47,903 nt of DNA from an uncultured Bacteroidota bacterium (lineage in GTDB: Bacteria; Bacteroidota; Bacteroidia; Bacteroidales; F082): positions 1-47,903 of the forward strand of contig CALCGQ010000384.1 in the NCBI GenBank assembly GCA_937901015.1. Direction: 5' to 3'. Each line of letters begins with the position of its first letter. The stretch's first letter is position 1. Shown here piece by piece: positions 1 through 9,767 of the stretch. Made by a program: the position numbers and the translations under genes. The notes beneath the pieces were generated by a model. That model was not told where the DNA came from, did no database searches, and worked only from the letters and a program-made list of their open reading frames with translations.

Positions 1-2
1 AA

Positions 3-455
3 TTGGCTACTATTCGAAACAGGGATATTGGTTTTATATTTCAATCGCACCACCTTTTTCCTCAACTCAATGTTATGGAAAATATCCTTGTACCAACCAT
101 TCCAATTAAAGACAAAGAATACCGTAAAAAAGCACTTGAAAGAGCAAAGTTACTAATTGATAAAGTTGGTTTATCTGATAAAATAAACCAGCTACCTGGA
201 GAGCTATCAGGTGGTGAATGTCAGAGGGTTGCCGTTATACGCGCTTTGATAAACAATCCAAAACTCATCCTTGCAGATGAACCCACCGGCTCATTGGATG
301 AGAAATCAGCAGAAGATATAGGAAAACTACTTTCAGAGATTAATCTAGCAGATAAGGTAGCCATGATTGTAGTTACTCATTCAATGAAACTAGCTAACAC
401 TATTGGGAATATCCACAGCTTAATCAATGGAAAAATAACAAGACCCAATGAATAA
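3..455 (+). CDS. ABC transporter ATP-binding protein (LolD/MacB-type), 5' truncated by window edge
   Basis: Q-loop region FQSHHLFPQLNVMEN, signature LSGGECQRVAVIRAL, Walker B LILADEPTGSLD, H-loop VTHS; Walker A lies outside the window. Confidence 0.93.
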   Translation: MATIRNRDIGFIFQSHHLFPQLNVMENILVPTIPIKDKEYRKKALERAKLLIDKVGLSDKINQLPGELSGGECQRVAVIRALINNPKLILADEPTGSLDEKSAEDIGKLLSEINLADKVAMIVVTHSMKLANTIGNIHSLINGKITRPNE

Positions 456-3400
456 TTTCAAATTCATATTAAGGAGTCTTAAGTATTTCAAAACTCAGCA
501 CATTGGTGTACTGTTGGCGATAATTATTAGTACAGCTGTACTAACTGGAGCTCTTATTATTGGTGATTCTGTTAAAGGTTCACTAAAAAATCTTGTGGAA
601 CTACGTCTTGGTAATATTGAGAATGTCCTACTTACCGGAGATCGCTTTATTACCGATGAACTCTCAAGTAAAATTGCAAATGAACTTGGTATCAAGACTG
701 CCTCCATGATAATGTTGGACGCAATCTCGGTGGCTCCAGAAAGCCAAACGCGAATTAATAAAGTCCAGTTAATTGGAATTGATCATGATTTTTGGAATCT
801 ATCCAATATTACAATGCCTGATATAAAAGGTAACCAGGTAGTTATTTCCAGCAACCTGTCACAAAGATTAGATCTTCAGGTTGATGATGAGTTCTTATTG
901 AGAGTTAAAAATGCTGATGTAGTGCCACTTAATGCACCATTTACAGATGATAAGGAACAAACAATAGCCATTAGAGTTAAGGTCATAAAGATTGCTAACA
1001 ATGAAGAGTTGGGCAGATTTAGTTTGAGAAATGATCAAAAAGCACCTTACAATGTTTTCATAAACAGAAGCTACTTATCAAAGAAATTAGATATTCCCGG
1101 TTTGTCCAATGTTCTAATAACAAATAATGAAGCTAACATCAGTATCGATAAATTAAACCAAGTTCTAAAATCAAACTTCTCGATTGAAGATGCTGGATTA
1201 CAAATAAAAAATCTTGATAAATCCCCATATACTGACATAAGCTCTTCCAGAATATTTATTGATAACAATATTCCAAAGATTTTCAAGGATCGATCAATAC
1301 CACACCAGAATATCCTTACTTATTTTGTTAACAGTTTCAAAACTAAAGAAAAAGATACTCCTTATTCATTTATATCGGCAGTTCCTAGTGGGTATTTAGA
1401 TATAGATATCAAAGAAAATAGTACCATAGTCAATTCATGGTTAGCTGAAGATTTGGACCTTAAAATTGGTGACTCACTGAACCTTAATTATTTCATTGTT
1501 GGTCCTCTAAGAACATTAGAGGAACGAATACATAGCTTTATTGTTCAAGATATAATATCGGTAGTTGAATTAGAAAACAACCGAACACTTATGCCCGATT
1601 TTCCGGGACTTTCCGATGCCGAGAGTTGTGGTGATTGGGATGCCGGAATACCCATCGACATGAAGAGTATTCGAGATAAAGATGAAGAATACTGGAATAA
1701 CTATAAGGGGACTCCTAAGGCATTTATTTCTTTGGATACAGGATTAAAGCTTTGGAAAAATGAGTTTGGTGATTATACAACTATCAGGTTCAACAACAGC
1801 CAGATAGATAGTGCTTCAATAGTCCAGTATATAACCTCAAACCTTGACCCCAAAGATCTAGGAATGAGTTTTAGAAATGTTAGAAGCACTGGCAATAATG
1901 CTGCTTCCAATGGAGTGGATTTCGGAGAGTTATTTCTAAGTCTTAGCTTTTTTATAATTCTATCAGCGATAATACTAACAATTCTGGTAACCAGCTTAAA
2001 CCTTCAAAGCAGAATGAGTGAAGTTGGAATCCTCAGCAGTTTAGGGATTACCAGAAATCAAATAATTAAACTACGTTTTACGGAGTATTCGATAATAATT
2101 ATTGTAGGATCAGTGATTGGAGGTTTATTCGGAATACTCTATAACTATTTAGTATTGATAGGTTTAAACTCCATATGGAATGATGCAATTCATGCTGATA
2201 ATATAATAATGAAGGTTGTCCCTTCAACGATAATGATAGGTATTACTATCGGTATAATAACATCATCACTCTCTATCTATATTACAACTGTTAGGATGCT
2301 TAGAAGATCAGGCAAAAACCTGATAAGTAAACAACAAAAATTGAAGAAAAAAGGGAATCTTATTTTTCAATGGATTCTTGCCTTAATGGCAACTTTCTTT
2401 TCCATTGCAATTGCAGTTTATTCAATAATTGAAAAATCAACACTTTCTTCTTCAACGATACTAACAGCTGGGTTTGTTTTTATGGTAGGAAGTATAATGC
2501 TTATGAAACTTATCATTGGAAAACGAAGCAATAATCCAAATAGGATACTTAGTCTAAACCAACTTGTAAGTAAAAATATTGCCAGAAATGCCGGAAGAAG
2601 TATAACCGTTGTATCGTTATTGGCGATTGGATCTTTTACGATAATAGTAACTGGATCGAATCGATTAACGTTTTCAGGAACTGAATTACAGAAAAACTCT
2701 GGTACAGGAGGATTCAAATATTGGGTTGAAAGTACAATACCTATTTTAAAGAAATTAAACAGTGAGAATGGAAGGTCATACTATGGATTAGATGAAGGAT
2801 TTCTAAAGGATATAAACTTTGTACAAATATCAAGTATAGAAGGTGATGATGCAAGCTGCCTGAACTTAAACCAGGTTCAAAACCCTCAGATAATGGGTGT
2901 ATCTCCTAATTTATTCGATAGCCTAAATGCATTTTCATTTGCTACCATTATGGAGGAAACTGATTCACCATGGCTCACGCTCAATGACAATCTTGGACCA
3001 AATATTATTCCTGCAATAGCTGATCAAACTGTAATTCAATGGGGATTAATAAAGTCCATTGGAGATACTCTAACATATACAAATGAAGCTGGTGAGAATA
3101 TTTTTCTAGTGCTAGTTGGAGGGCTAACTCCATCAATATTTCAGGGAAATATACTAATCTCGCAGAAACATCTAATTGAAAATTTCCCATCATCGGCAGG
3201 TTCAAAAATAATGCTAGTTAATTCACCTGAAGAGCACTCTGATAAATTACAACTGCTATTAAATGAGTATTTTAAGGATTTTGGATTAGAAATAACATCA
3301 GCACCTCAACGACTAAAAGACTTCTATTCTGTCACAAATACATATCTTACAATATTTATGATATTAGGTGGGTTAGGAGTTATTCTTGGCACCTTAGGCT

Positions 3401-3723
3401 TAGGAATCGTAATAATCAGAAATTTGGTTGATAGAAAACATGAAATCAACACTTACTTTGCTCTTGGCTTCAATAAAAGACAAATAAAAAAGGTCATACT
3501 AATTGAGAATTTGATCCTGCTTTTTTCAGGAATAATAATTGGAGTTGTTGCAGCATTAATTGCAATTATACCATCTCTTGTTTCACAATCATACAATATT
3601 CCTGGGCATTTCATTTATTTGATTCTAATAATCGTGACATTAAATGGTTTATTCTGGATCTATGTGCCAACAAATATATTTTTTAACCAAAAAAGAGCAT
3701 ACAACCTTGGTATGGAGAAATAA
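448..3723 (+). CDS. Large FtsX-family ABC transporter permease (1091 aa)
   Basis: N-terminal TM helix plus periplasmic domain and repeated FtsX-like TM bundles; overlaps the upstream ATPase CDS by 8 nt. Confidence 0.88.
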   Translation: MNNFKFILRSLKYFKTQHIGVLLAIIISTAVLTGALIIGDSVKGSLKNLVELRLGNIENVLLTGDRFITDELSSKIANELGIKTASMIMLDAISVAPESQTRINKVQLIGIDHDFWNLSNITMPDIKGNQVVISSNLSQRLDLQVDDEFLLRVKNADVVPLNAPFTDDKEQTIAIRVKVIKIANNEELGRFSLRNDQKAPYNVFINRSYLSKKLDIPGLSNVLITNNEANISIDKLNQVLKSNFSIEDAGLQIKNLDKSPYTDISSSRIFIDNNIPKIFKDRSIPHQNILTYFVNSFKTKEKDTPYSFISAVPSGYLDIDIKENSTIVNSWLAEDLDLKIGDSLNLNYFIVGPLRTLEERIHSFIVQDIISVVELENNRTLMPDFPGLSDAESCGDWDAGIPIDMKSIRDKDEEYWNNYKGTPKAFISLDTGLKLWKNEFGDYTTIRFNNSQIDSASIVQYITSNLDPKDLGMSFRNVRSTGNNAASNGVDFGELFLSLSFFIILSAIILTILVTSLNLQSRMSEVGILSSLGITRNQIIKLRFTEYSIIIIVGSVIGGLFGILYNYLVLIGLNSIWNDAIHADNIIMKVVPSTIMIGITIGIITSSLSIYITTVRMLRRSGKNLISKQQKLKKKGNLIFQWILALMATFFSIAIAVYSIIEKSTLSSSTILTAGFVFMVGSIMLMKLIIGKRSNNPNRILSLNQLVSKNIARNAGRSITVVSLLAIGSFTIIVTGSNRLTFSGTELQKNSGTGGFKYWVESTIPILKKLNSENGRSYYGLDEGFLKDINFVQISSIEGDDASCLNLNQVQNPQIMGVSPNLFDSLNAFSFATIMEETDSPWLTLNDNLGPNIIPAIADQTVIQWGLIKSIGDTLTYTNEAGENIFLVLVGGLTPSIFQGNILISQKHLIENFPSSAGSKIMLVNSPEEHSDKLQLLLNEYFKDFGLEITSAPQRLKDFYSVTNTYLTIFMILGGLGVILGTLGLGIVIIRNLVDRKHEINTYFALGFNKRQIKKVILIENLILLFSGIIIGVVAALIAIIPSLVSQSYNIPGHFIYLILIIVTLNGLFWIYVPTNIFFNQKRAYNLGMEK

Positions 3724-3939
3724 TCCACATTAATTTTATTCGACATATTGTCCAATTTATAGTGAAGAATAACTGGTTGGTAGATTATTCCTAATTAACT
3801 AACATACAAGTCATTTATCAATCTTCCTTTTTAGTATTTTTAAACACTCAATCAAACTAAATAGATAAATAGTTCTTATCTTAAAACTACATCCTTAATT
3901 GGATTCCTGCTTTTTCTAAATTATTAATACAATCTAAAT

Positions 3940-5172
3940 ATGTACAAAAAACTCAACCTAATTGGCCTAATATTATTGTTGGTGACATCAACACTAATGG
4001 GATTTGGTCAGAATATAGCCAATGAAGAATGGAATCAATTTCGAGGGCCCGACAGAAATGGAATTTCCACGGATAATATTACCAATTCAGATTGTAACGG
4101 CAATAATCTGGAATTAATTTGGAAACAGGAAATTGGCTCCGGATTCTCAGAATTACTGATCTCTAAAGGTATTATCTACACTATGATTAGTGAAAAAACA
4201 GATAGTCTTCAGGGGTATGAGTATATAGCCGCTTTCAATGAAAGAGATGGTAAAGAATTATGGAGAACCAAAGTTGACTCAATTTATATTGATGAAGATG
4301 GATGGGGTGATGGACCTAGATCAACACCAATAATTGATTCTGAAAATATCTATAGCTTAAGTGGCCATGGCAAACTCAGTGCTAACTCCAAAAAGGATGG
4401 CAAGTTAATTTGGCAGGTAGACTTTGTAGTTGATTTTGGTAGTACTACGCCAAGATGGGGATTTGCCTCTTCACCGATCATAGTTGACAACAAGCTAATA
4501 ATGGAAGTGGGAGGAACTGAATCCAGGGCGTTTATGGCTTTCAACAAATCTGATGGTAGCATTATATGGAGTGATGGTGCAGGTAATGCATCTCATGATT
4601 CTCCACTTAAGGTTACCATAGGTGGGCAGGAACAAATTCTATTTGCAAATGGCTCAAAATTATATTCTTACAGTTCTGATGGCGACACACTTTGGACCTA
4701 CAATATGCCATTCAGAGGAGCTACAGCAATGCCTGTATTAATTCAAGATAATAAGATATTTGTTTCAGCAGTTCGTAACCCAGGGTTTTTCATTGTGCAA
4801 ATATCTAACAATAAGGTAACGGAGTTACTCACAGGTAGCAGTATGAAAAACGATTATAGTTCATGTGTTTACCACAATGGCTATATCTATGGATACCATG
4901 TAGCTGCAGTAAGATGTATAAGTGCAGAAACTGGTGAGGTTAAGTGGACAAAACGAGGTTTTGGAAAAGGTTCCCTAATGCTTGTTGATGACAAACTAGT
5001 TGTATTATCCGATAAAGGCAAACTAGTCATTGTTGATGCTAATCCAGAATTATACAGTGAATTGGCAACTGTGCAAGCATTGGAAGGTAAATCATGGACA
5101 GCACCATCTTTCCTTAAGGGGAAAATATATGTAAGAAACCTTACCGGTTTTGCGTGCTACAAGATTAAATAA
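3940..5172 (+). CDS. PQQ-binding-like beta-propeller (BamB-like) secreted protein
   Basis: Signal peptide; WNQFRGPDRNGIS start and repeated blade motifs (AFNERDGKELWRT, NKSDGSIIWS, SAETGEVKWTK). Confidence 0.85.
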   Translation: MYKKLNLIGLILLLVTSTLMGFGQNIANEEWNQFRGPDRNGISTDNITNSDCNGNNLELIWKQEIGSGFSELLISKGIIYTMISEKTDSLQGYEYIAAFNERDGKELWRTKVDSIYIDEDGWGDGPRSTPIIDSENIYSLSGHGKLSANSKKDGKLIWQVDFVVDFGSTTPRWGFASSPIIVDNKLIMEVGGTESRAFMAFNKSDGSIIWSDGAGNASHDSPLKVTIGGQEQILFANGSKLYSYSSDGDTLWTYNMPFRGATAMPVLIQDNKIFVSAVRNPGFFIVQISNNKVTELLTGSSMKNDYSSCVYHNGYIYGYHVAAVRCISAETGEVKWTKRGFGKGSLMLVDDKLVVLSDKGKLVIVDANPELYSELATVQALEGKSWTAPSFLKGKIYVRNLTGFACYKIK

Positions 5173-5196
5173 CCATAGAACTAATACCAAATTACT

Positions 5197-6381
5197 ATGA
5201 AGCTAATAACAAAATATATAATACTGACACTTATTCTAACTGGAGCTTATGGTACCGCCTTGTGTCAGGAACTAGACGAAATAATCCAGCTACATTTAAA
5301 GGCTCATGGAGATCTTACAAAATGGGATGAAGTTGAATCAATGAAGATAACTGGCTTATTCACTGCATTTAGTGAGGAAGATGACTTTATGGCCATAAAA
5401 ACTAAAGATGGAAGTTACTACAGTGAATTAGCATTGGGTAAAGCTGATGTTATTGAGGGATTTAATGGAACATCTGGCTGGACAATTGATCCATGGTTTG
5501 AAATACTCTATCCACGTGAACTCAACAGGGACGAGCGTAATGTCTTTAAGCAAAAGGCTGAATTCTTTACACCTTTTTACAACTACAAAGAAAAAGGAAT
5601 AGAGATAGAATTAATTGGAAAAACTAATATTGACGGAATTGAAGTATTTGAGATAAAACTGACCAGGCCTAGCCGTTATAAGGAAACATGGTTTCTAAGG
5701 GCTGATAACTATCTTGAATATAAGTATACATCCAGATGGGTAGATTTTACCTATGGTGTACCTTCAGAAACCTATTTTGATGATTTCAGAGATTTCGATG
5801 GAATGATCATACCTTGTTTTGTTGAACGCACATTTTCCCAAAGAGACAGAATGTTAATCATTGAAGATATTGAGTTCAATGTTGAAGTAGACCCAAATAT
5901 TTTCGTCATGCCACGGAGTAAGGAAATTGAAGATATTGAGTTTATGGTAGGTGAATGGAATGTTGCAGTTAAAGCTTTCTACAGTAGGGGTAATTTGTGG
6001 TACAAAGTAGATAGCACCGAATCCATTATCCAATTTGAGTCAACAAACCTAATAAGCGAAAAGATTTCATTTAGTAACTCATTTGTGCAGTCAACAATTA
6101 ACAATTTCACATTCAATTCAAATAACAACAATTATAGAATATCATCATATGATGGAATAACCTCTAACATTAATCTTTTTGATGGATATAAAACCGATAC
6201 CACATTTATAATCGAAAATGCTCAAATTGGTTGTGACTCTACTTTTAGTTTGAATTCACGAATTTCCTATGGGAATATTACTGTTGATACATTCGAAGCT
6301 GAAATATCACAGTCTAACGATAATGGAGAAACATGGAATTCCAGTTTGAAGCTAAAGTATTATCGTAAGAAAGAGGAATAA
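5197..6381 (+). CDS. Periplasmic protein, LolA-like N-terminal half plus lipocalin/DUF1579-like C-terminal half
   Basis: Signal peptide; LolA/LppX-like strand pattern (MKITGLFTAF...FNGTSGWTIDPW...LEYKYTSRW); second module begins at IEDIEFMVGEWNV. Confidence 0.6.
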   Translation: MKLITKYIILTLILTGAYGTALCQELDEIIQLHLKAHGDLTKWDEVESMKITGLFTAFSEEDDFMAIKTKDGSYYSELALGKADVIEGFNGTSGWTIDPWFEILYPRELNRDERNVFKQKAEFFTPFYNYKEKGIEIELIGKTNIDGIEVFEIKLTRPSRYKETWFLRADNYLEYKYTSRWVDFTYGVPSETYFDDFRDFDGMIIPCFVERTFSQRDRMLIIEDIEFNVEVDPNIFVMPRSKEIEDIEFMVGEWNVAVKAFYSRGNLWYKVDSTESIIQFESTNLISEKISFSNSFVQSTINNFTFNSNNNNYRISSYDGITSNINLFDGYKTDTTFIIENAQIGCDSTFSLNSRISYGNITVDTFEAEISQSNDNGETWNSSLKLKYYRKKEE

Positions 6382-6552
6382 AAAACAACTTTCAAAAACG
6401 TCATTACGAGACCCAACACCCATTAAAAGGGGTGCACATAGTGTAAGGACAATATCAAACTAGAACCTTTATGAATTACAAATAGTAATTTTGATGATTA
6501 ATTATATGTATGAATATATCCCTATTAGATACTTTGTGCAATTCTTAGTGTG

Positions 6553-6590
6553 ACTTTGTGGTTAAACATAAATTGCATTTTACCACAAAG
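6553..6590. repeat. Imperfect inverted repeat ACTTTGTGGTTAAA / TTTTACCACAAAG with trailing CACAAAG copies
   Basis: Direct reading; arms separated by about 11 nt, followed by two more CACAAAG units to about 6611. Confidence 0.6.
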
Positions 6591-6678
6591 CTTCACAAAG
6601 TACTCACAAAGAAACCCACAAAATAGACAAAGCTGATTTTATCCGGAACAAATTAAGGCACAGACACATACTAATCAC

Positions 6679-6710
6679 TGTCATTGACAGGAAGAATGAT
6701 TGAAGCAATA
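6679..6710. repeat. Degenerate CGTCATTGCGAGGA-type intergenic repeat
   Basis: TGTCATTGACAGGAAGAATGATTGAAGCAATA resembles the CGTCATTGCGAGGAGGAACGACGAAGCAATCT pattern recalled from memory; a second fragment CGTCATTACGAG lies at 6399-6410. Confidence 0.4.
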
Positions 6711-6843
6711 TCTTTACACCAGATTACCGTCCACGGCACGCTATAACTTAGATTGTATATAGCTTAACATAACGATGTTACTATGGATCAAAGGGAATTA
6801 GTATTATTAAAGAATTCAGCATGATCTATTTTTCCATTAACCC

Positions 6844-8202
6844 CTAATCATGCCTCAACGATTCCACAGGATCTTGCTCAGCAGCTTTACGAGCAGGCAG
6901 CCATCCAAAAATTATTCCCACAGATGCAGCAACACCAAAGGAGAGTATTATCGATCCAAAGGAAACAATAGTATTTATATCCGTTGATGCAGATATAACC
7001 TTAGCCATTATTACACCTAGTAGTATTCCAATCAATCCACCTGTAATACTAATAAATGTAGCTTCGGCAAGGAATTGAAATACAATATCTTTTTTGGTTG
7101 CACCTATTGCCCGCCTTACTCCTATTTCACGAATTCGTTCCATAACGGATGCCAACATAATATTCATAATTCCAATACCTCCTACTATAAGTGATATTCC
7201 AGCAATGGCACCAAGAACTATATTAAAGATATCTTTTGTCTTTTGCTCCTGTTTCAATAATAATTCAGGAATGGTAATATCAAAATCATCAACTCCCAAA
7301 TGTCTTCGATTTAATATATGACGTATTGCTTCAACAGTTGCTGTTAGCTGATCACTTTCCTTAACCTGAACAACAATTTTATTCAACTGATTGTCGGTTT
7401 CACCCGACCCTTCTGATCCGGATGTCATAACAACACTATTTCCAAAAAAGAACATCTCGCCACCGCCTCCCATTAAGGAAGATTGAGCCACCAATGATCT
7501 ATCCTTATATCTTAACAATATTGTTTTTATGGGTATATAAACATTTCTATTATAGCTACTAACACCTAGTTCTTCAGCTTTCTTACTCACAGCAACACCT
7601 TGAAGAACACCAATCACTTTCAACCATATACTACCACATTTCAATTGCTTACCTATGGGGTCAGTCTTTGGGAACAATTTTGCAACAACCTCTGGTCCAA
7701 TAACACATACCGGTGAACCAAGTTCCATTTGTTCATCATTAAAGAAACTGCCTTTTTTAAGTTGATGGTTAAACAGGGAAAAGTAATCGGATGTAACCCC
7801 ACTTAATTTGGCTGTTAGCTTCTTACCATCTCGCAAAGCTGGTGTTGTGTAGAATATTTCCGGACTTACCTTCTCAACAGTTGGAAGAGATTCAATTATA
7901 TTGTTAGCATCCTTGAGAGTTAATCCGGGAGAAAACTTCTTACTCATTTCCTTGGAATCCTCATCCTCCCCATCAGTAGCCTCATTATTGGAACTGTTAT
8001 CCTTAGGGGTGATTATTATATTATTTAACCCAACCAATTTAATCTGTTCAAGTATCTCTTGTCGTGCACCATTACCAATTGCTAACATGGCAATAACAGC
8101 TGCAACTCCAAAAATAATTCCAAGAGCAGTTAATATTGATCTGAATTTATTGGTAAAAACTGCCTCAAGTGAGATTGTAAGTATTAAGAAATATCTTTCC
8201 AT
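6844..8202 (-). CDS. MacB-like ABC transporter permease (FtsX domain)
   Basis: LTALGIIFGVAAVIAMLAIGNGAR... and IREIGVRRAIGATKKDIVFQFLAEA...GWLPARKAAEQDPVESLRHD. Confidence 0.93.
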   Translation of the reverse strand: MERYFLILTISLEAVFTNKFRSILTALGIIFGVAAVIAMLAIGNGARQEILEQIKLVGLNNIIITPKDNSSNNEATDGEDEDSKEMSKKFSPGLTLKDANNIIESLPTVEKVSPEIFYTTPALRDGKKLTAKLSGVTSDYFSLFNHQLKKGSFFNDEQMELGSPVCVIGPEVVAKLFPKTDPIGKQLKCGSIWLKVIGVLQGVAVSKKAEELGVSSYNRNVYIPIKTILLRYKDRSLVAQSSLMGGGGEMFFFGNSVVMTSGSEGSGETDNQLNKIVVQVKESDQLTATVEAIRHILNRRHLGVDDFDITIPELLLKQEQKTKDIFNIVLGAIAGISLIVGGIGIMNIMLASVMERIREIGVRRAIGATKKDIVFQFLAEATFISITGGLIGILLGVIMAKVISASTDINTIVSFGSIILSFGVAASVGIIFGWLPARKAAEQDPVESLRHD

Positions 8203-8225
8203 CGGGTATTAGTTATGGTTATTAC

Positions 8226-9587
8226 CTATTTATTTATATTTCCACCTCTACCCTTTTTTCTCTTACCATCCTTTTTTGAAGGCTTTTCCTTTTCTTCTGT
8301 CTTAGTCTCTTCAATGGCAATTGGATTGTATTTCTTAACTATTTCAGGATCTAATAGTTCCATAGACCATTCATCAGCACCTTCAGGAGCAATCATATAT
8401 ACCTCATCACCTTCTTCCAGCCCCTCATAAATAGTTATACTTGTTTCATTGGTTTTACCAGGAATAACTTGTTTACGACCACTTGGGGTATATACAAAGT
8501 TCACGGTATCAATAATATTTACACATTCAATTGGCAAGAAAAGTACTGAATCAATAATTTCAGTAATAATACTGTTTTTAGTAGTCATTGAAGGTCGGAG
8601 TATTGAATCAAATCCATCTATTTGAATCATAACCTCAAATACCTTAGCATTTGAATTACGCATTTGTTCACCCATGTTGGCAACCTCATGAACTATTCCA
8701 GTGAAGCTCTTATCTGGAAAAGCATCAACTTCAACAATAGCTTTTTGACCATCCTGAACATGGCTTATATCAATTTCATTAACGTATGTCCGAGAATTCA
8801 TGGCACTAAGGTTTGGTAATGTTGCTACAACGTTTTCCCACATACTTATTTGAGCACCAACCCCTTGCTTTTTACCACTCCAGTCACGTTTATAATTAAC
8901 CATACCAGATTTTGGTGCAACAACAACAAATTCTTTTTTCAAATCATTGTATTCTGTTAACACTCTCCGGGTTTTTTGAAGTTTTGTAGCAACCTCTTTC
9001 ATATCCGCATTGGCCTTTTGATGCTTAATCTCATAGTTTTCAATATTCTGATTAAGCGCTCTTTGTGTCTTTTCAAAATCTATTTTAACCTGGCGTTGAG
9101 TTGCAGGTGGCTCATAAAGTGACTGATCCACAACAATTTGTTTCTCTTCCAACGTAAATTCTAAATTAATAAGCTCATCTCTGGCAGCCCTAAGGGTAAG
9201 TGTGGTGTCAAGCTGAGTTTGAACAAATTGAGTTTCAAGCTTCTCTACTTCTAACTCCTGATCGGTAATTTTATTCTGCAAATCACTACGGTCTAAAGTT
9301 GCAACCCATTGTCCAGAATCAACCACCGTGCCATCAGGTACAATATCCTCAATCATATATCTGTGAATCCTAGCATTTCTAAGAGAATTAGCATTTGGGC
9401 CCTTGATATTCTCACTACTTCTGGCTTCTAATTCACCAGTTGTAGTAACATCAATAACAAAAGTTCCTTTTTGGACTTCAACTATTATGGTATTTGAAGA
9501 TTCAACAGAAGAGGATGAAAAGTACCAAATTAGTGAAACTAATACCACAAATGATACTCCTAGTATTATTGCATTTTTGCGACTCAT
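8226..9587 (-). CDS. HlyD/MacA-type periplasmic adaptor (membrane fusion) protein
   Basis: N-terminal TM anchor, lipoyl/barrel-sandwich segments flanking a coiled coil; upstream neighbour of the MacB permease on the same strand. Confidence 0.88.
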   Translation of the reverse strand: MSRKNAIILGVSFVVLVSLIWYFSSSSVESSNTIIVEVQKGTFVIDVTTTGELEARSSENIKGPNANSLRNARIHRYMIEDIVPDGTVVDSGQWVATLDRSDLQNKITDQELEVEKLETQFVQTQLDTTLTLRAARDELINLEFTLEEKQIVVDQSLYEPPATQRQVKIDFEKTQRALNQNIENYEIKHQKANADMKEVATKLQKTRRVLTEYNDLKKEFVVVAPKSGMVNYKRDWSGKKQGVGAQISMWENVVATLPNLSAMNSRTYVNEIDISHVQDGQKAIVEVDAFPDKSFTGIVHEVANMGEQMRNSNAKVFEVMIQIDGFDSILRPSMTTKNSIITEIIDSVLFLPIECVNIIDTVNFVYTPSGRKQVIPGKTNETSITIYEGLEEGDEVYMIAPEGADEWSMELLDPEIVKKYNPIAIEETKTEEKEKPSKKDGKRKKGRGGNINK

Positions 9588-9715
9588 AATTGTTCATTTT
9601 AAAAATGTAAAATTAAGAAATAGTTCTTGTTATCCTGATATGAAAAATTATAAAAGATAAAAGTTTCAAGATTGGTAAAATCTATACAGGTGAACACCCC
9701 AATAAACTCCAATAA

Positions 9716-9745
9716 AAAACCCCGAAAGTTGCCTTCCGGGGTTTT
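9716..9745 (-). terminator. Rho-independent terminator of nhaD
   Basis: On the minus strand: AAAACCCCGGAAGGCAACTTTCGGGGTTTTTTATT, a GC stem followed by T run, just after the nhaD stop. Confidence 0.85.
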
Positions 9746-9767
9746 AAATATATTTTGTTTGGTATTA

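Noticed and set aside
2418-2717. 99-aa minus-strand ORF within the FtsX permease
   Set aside because: Antisense to TM-rich coding sequence, which commonly gives hydrophobic shadow ORFs.
7901-8430. Plus-strand ORFs (103 and 71 aa) overlapping the MacB permease and adaptor genes
   Set aside because: Antisense shadows of strongly supported minus-strand genes; low-complexity Ser/Leu/Ile composition.
9403-9660. 85-aa plus-strand ORF at the adaptor 5' end
   Set aside because: Mostly antisense to the HlyD-like CDS; no family resemblance.
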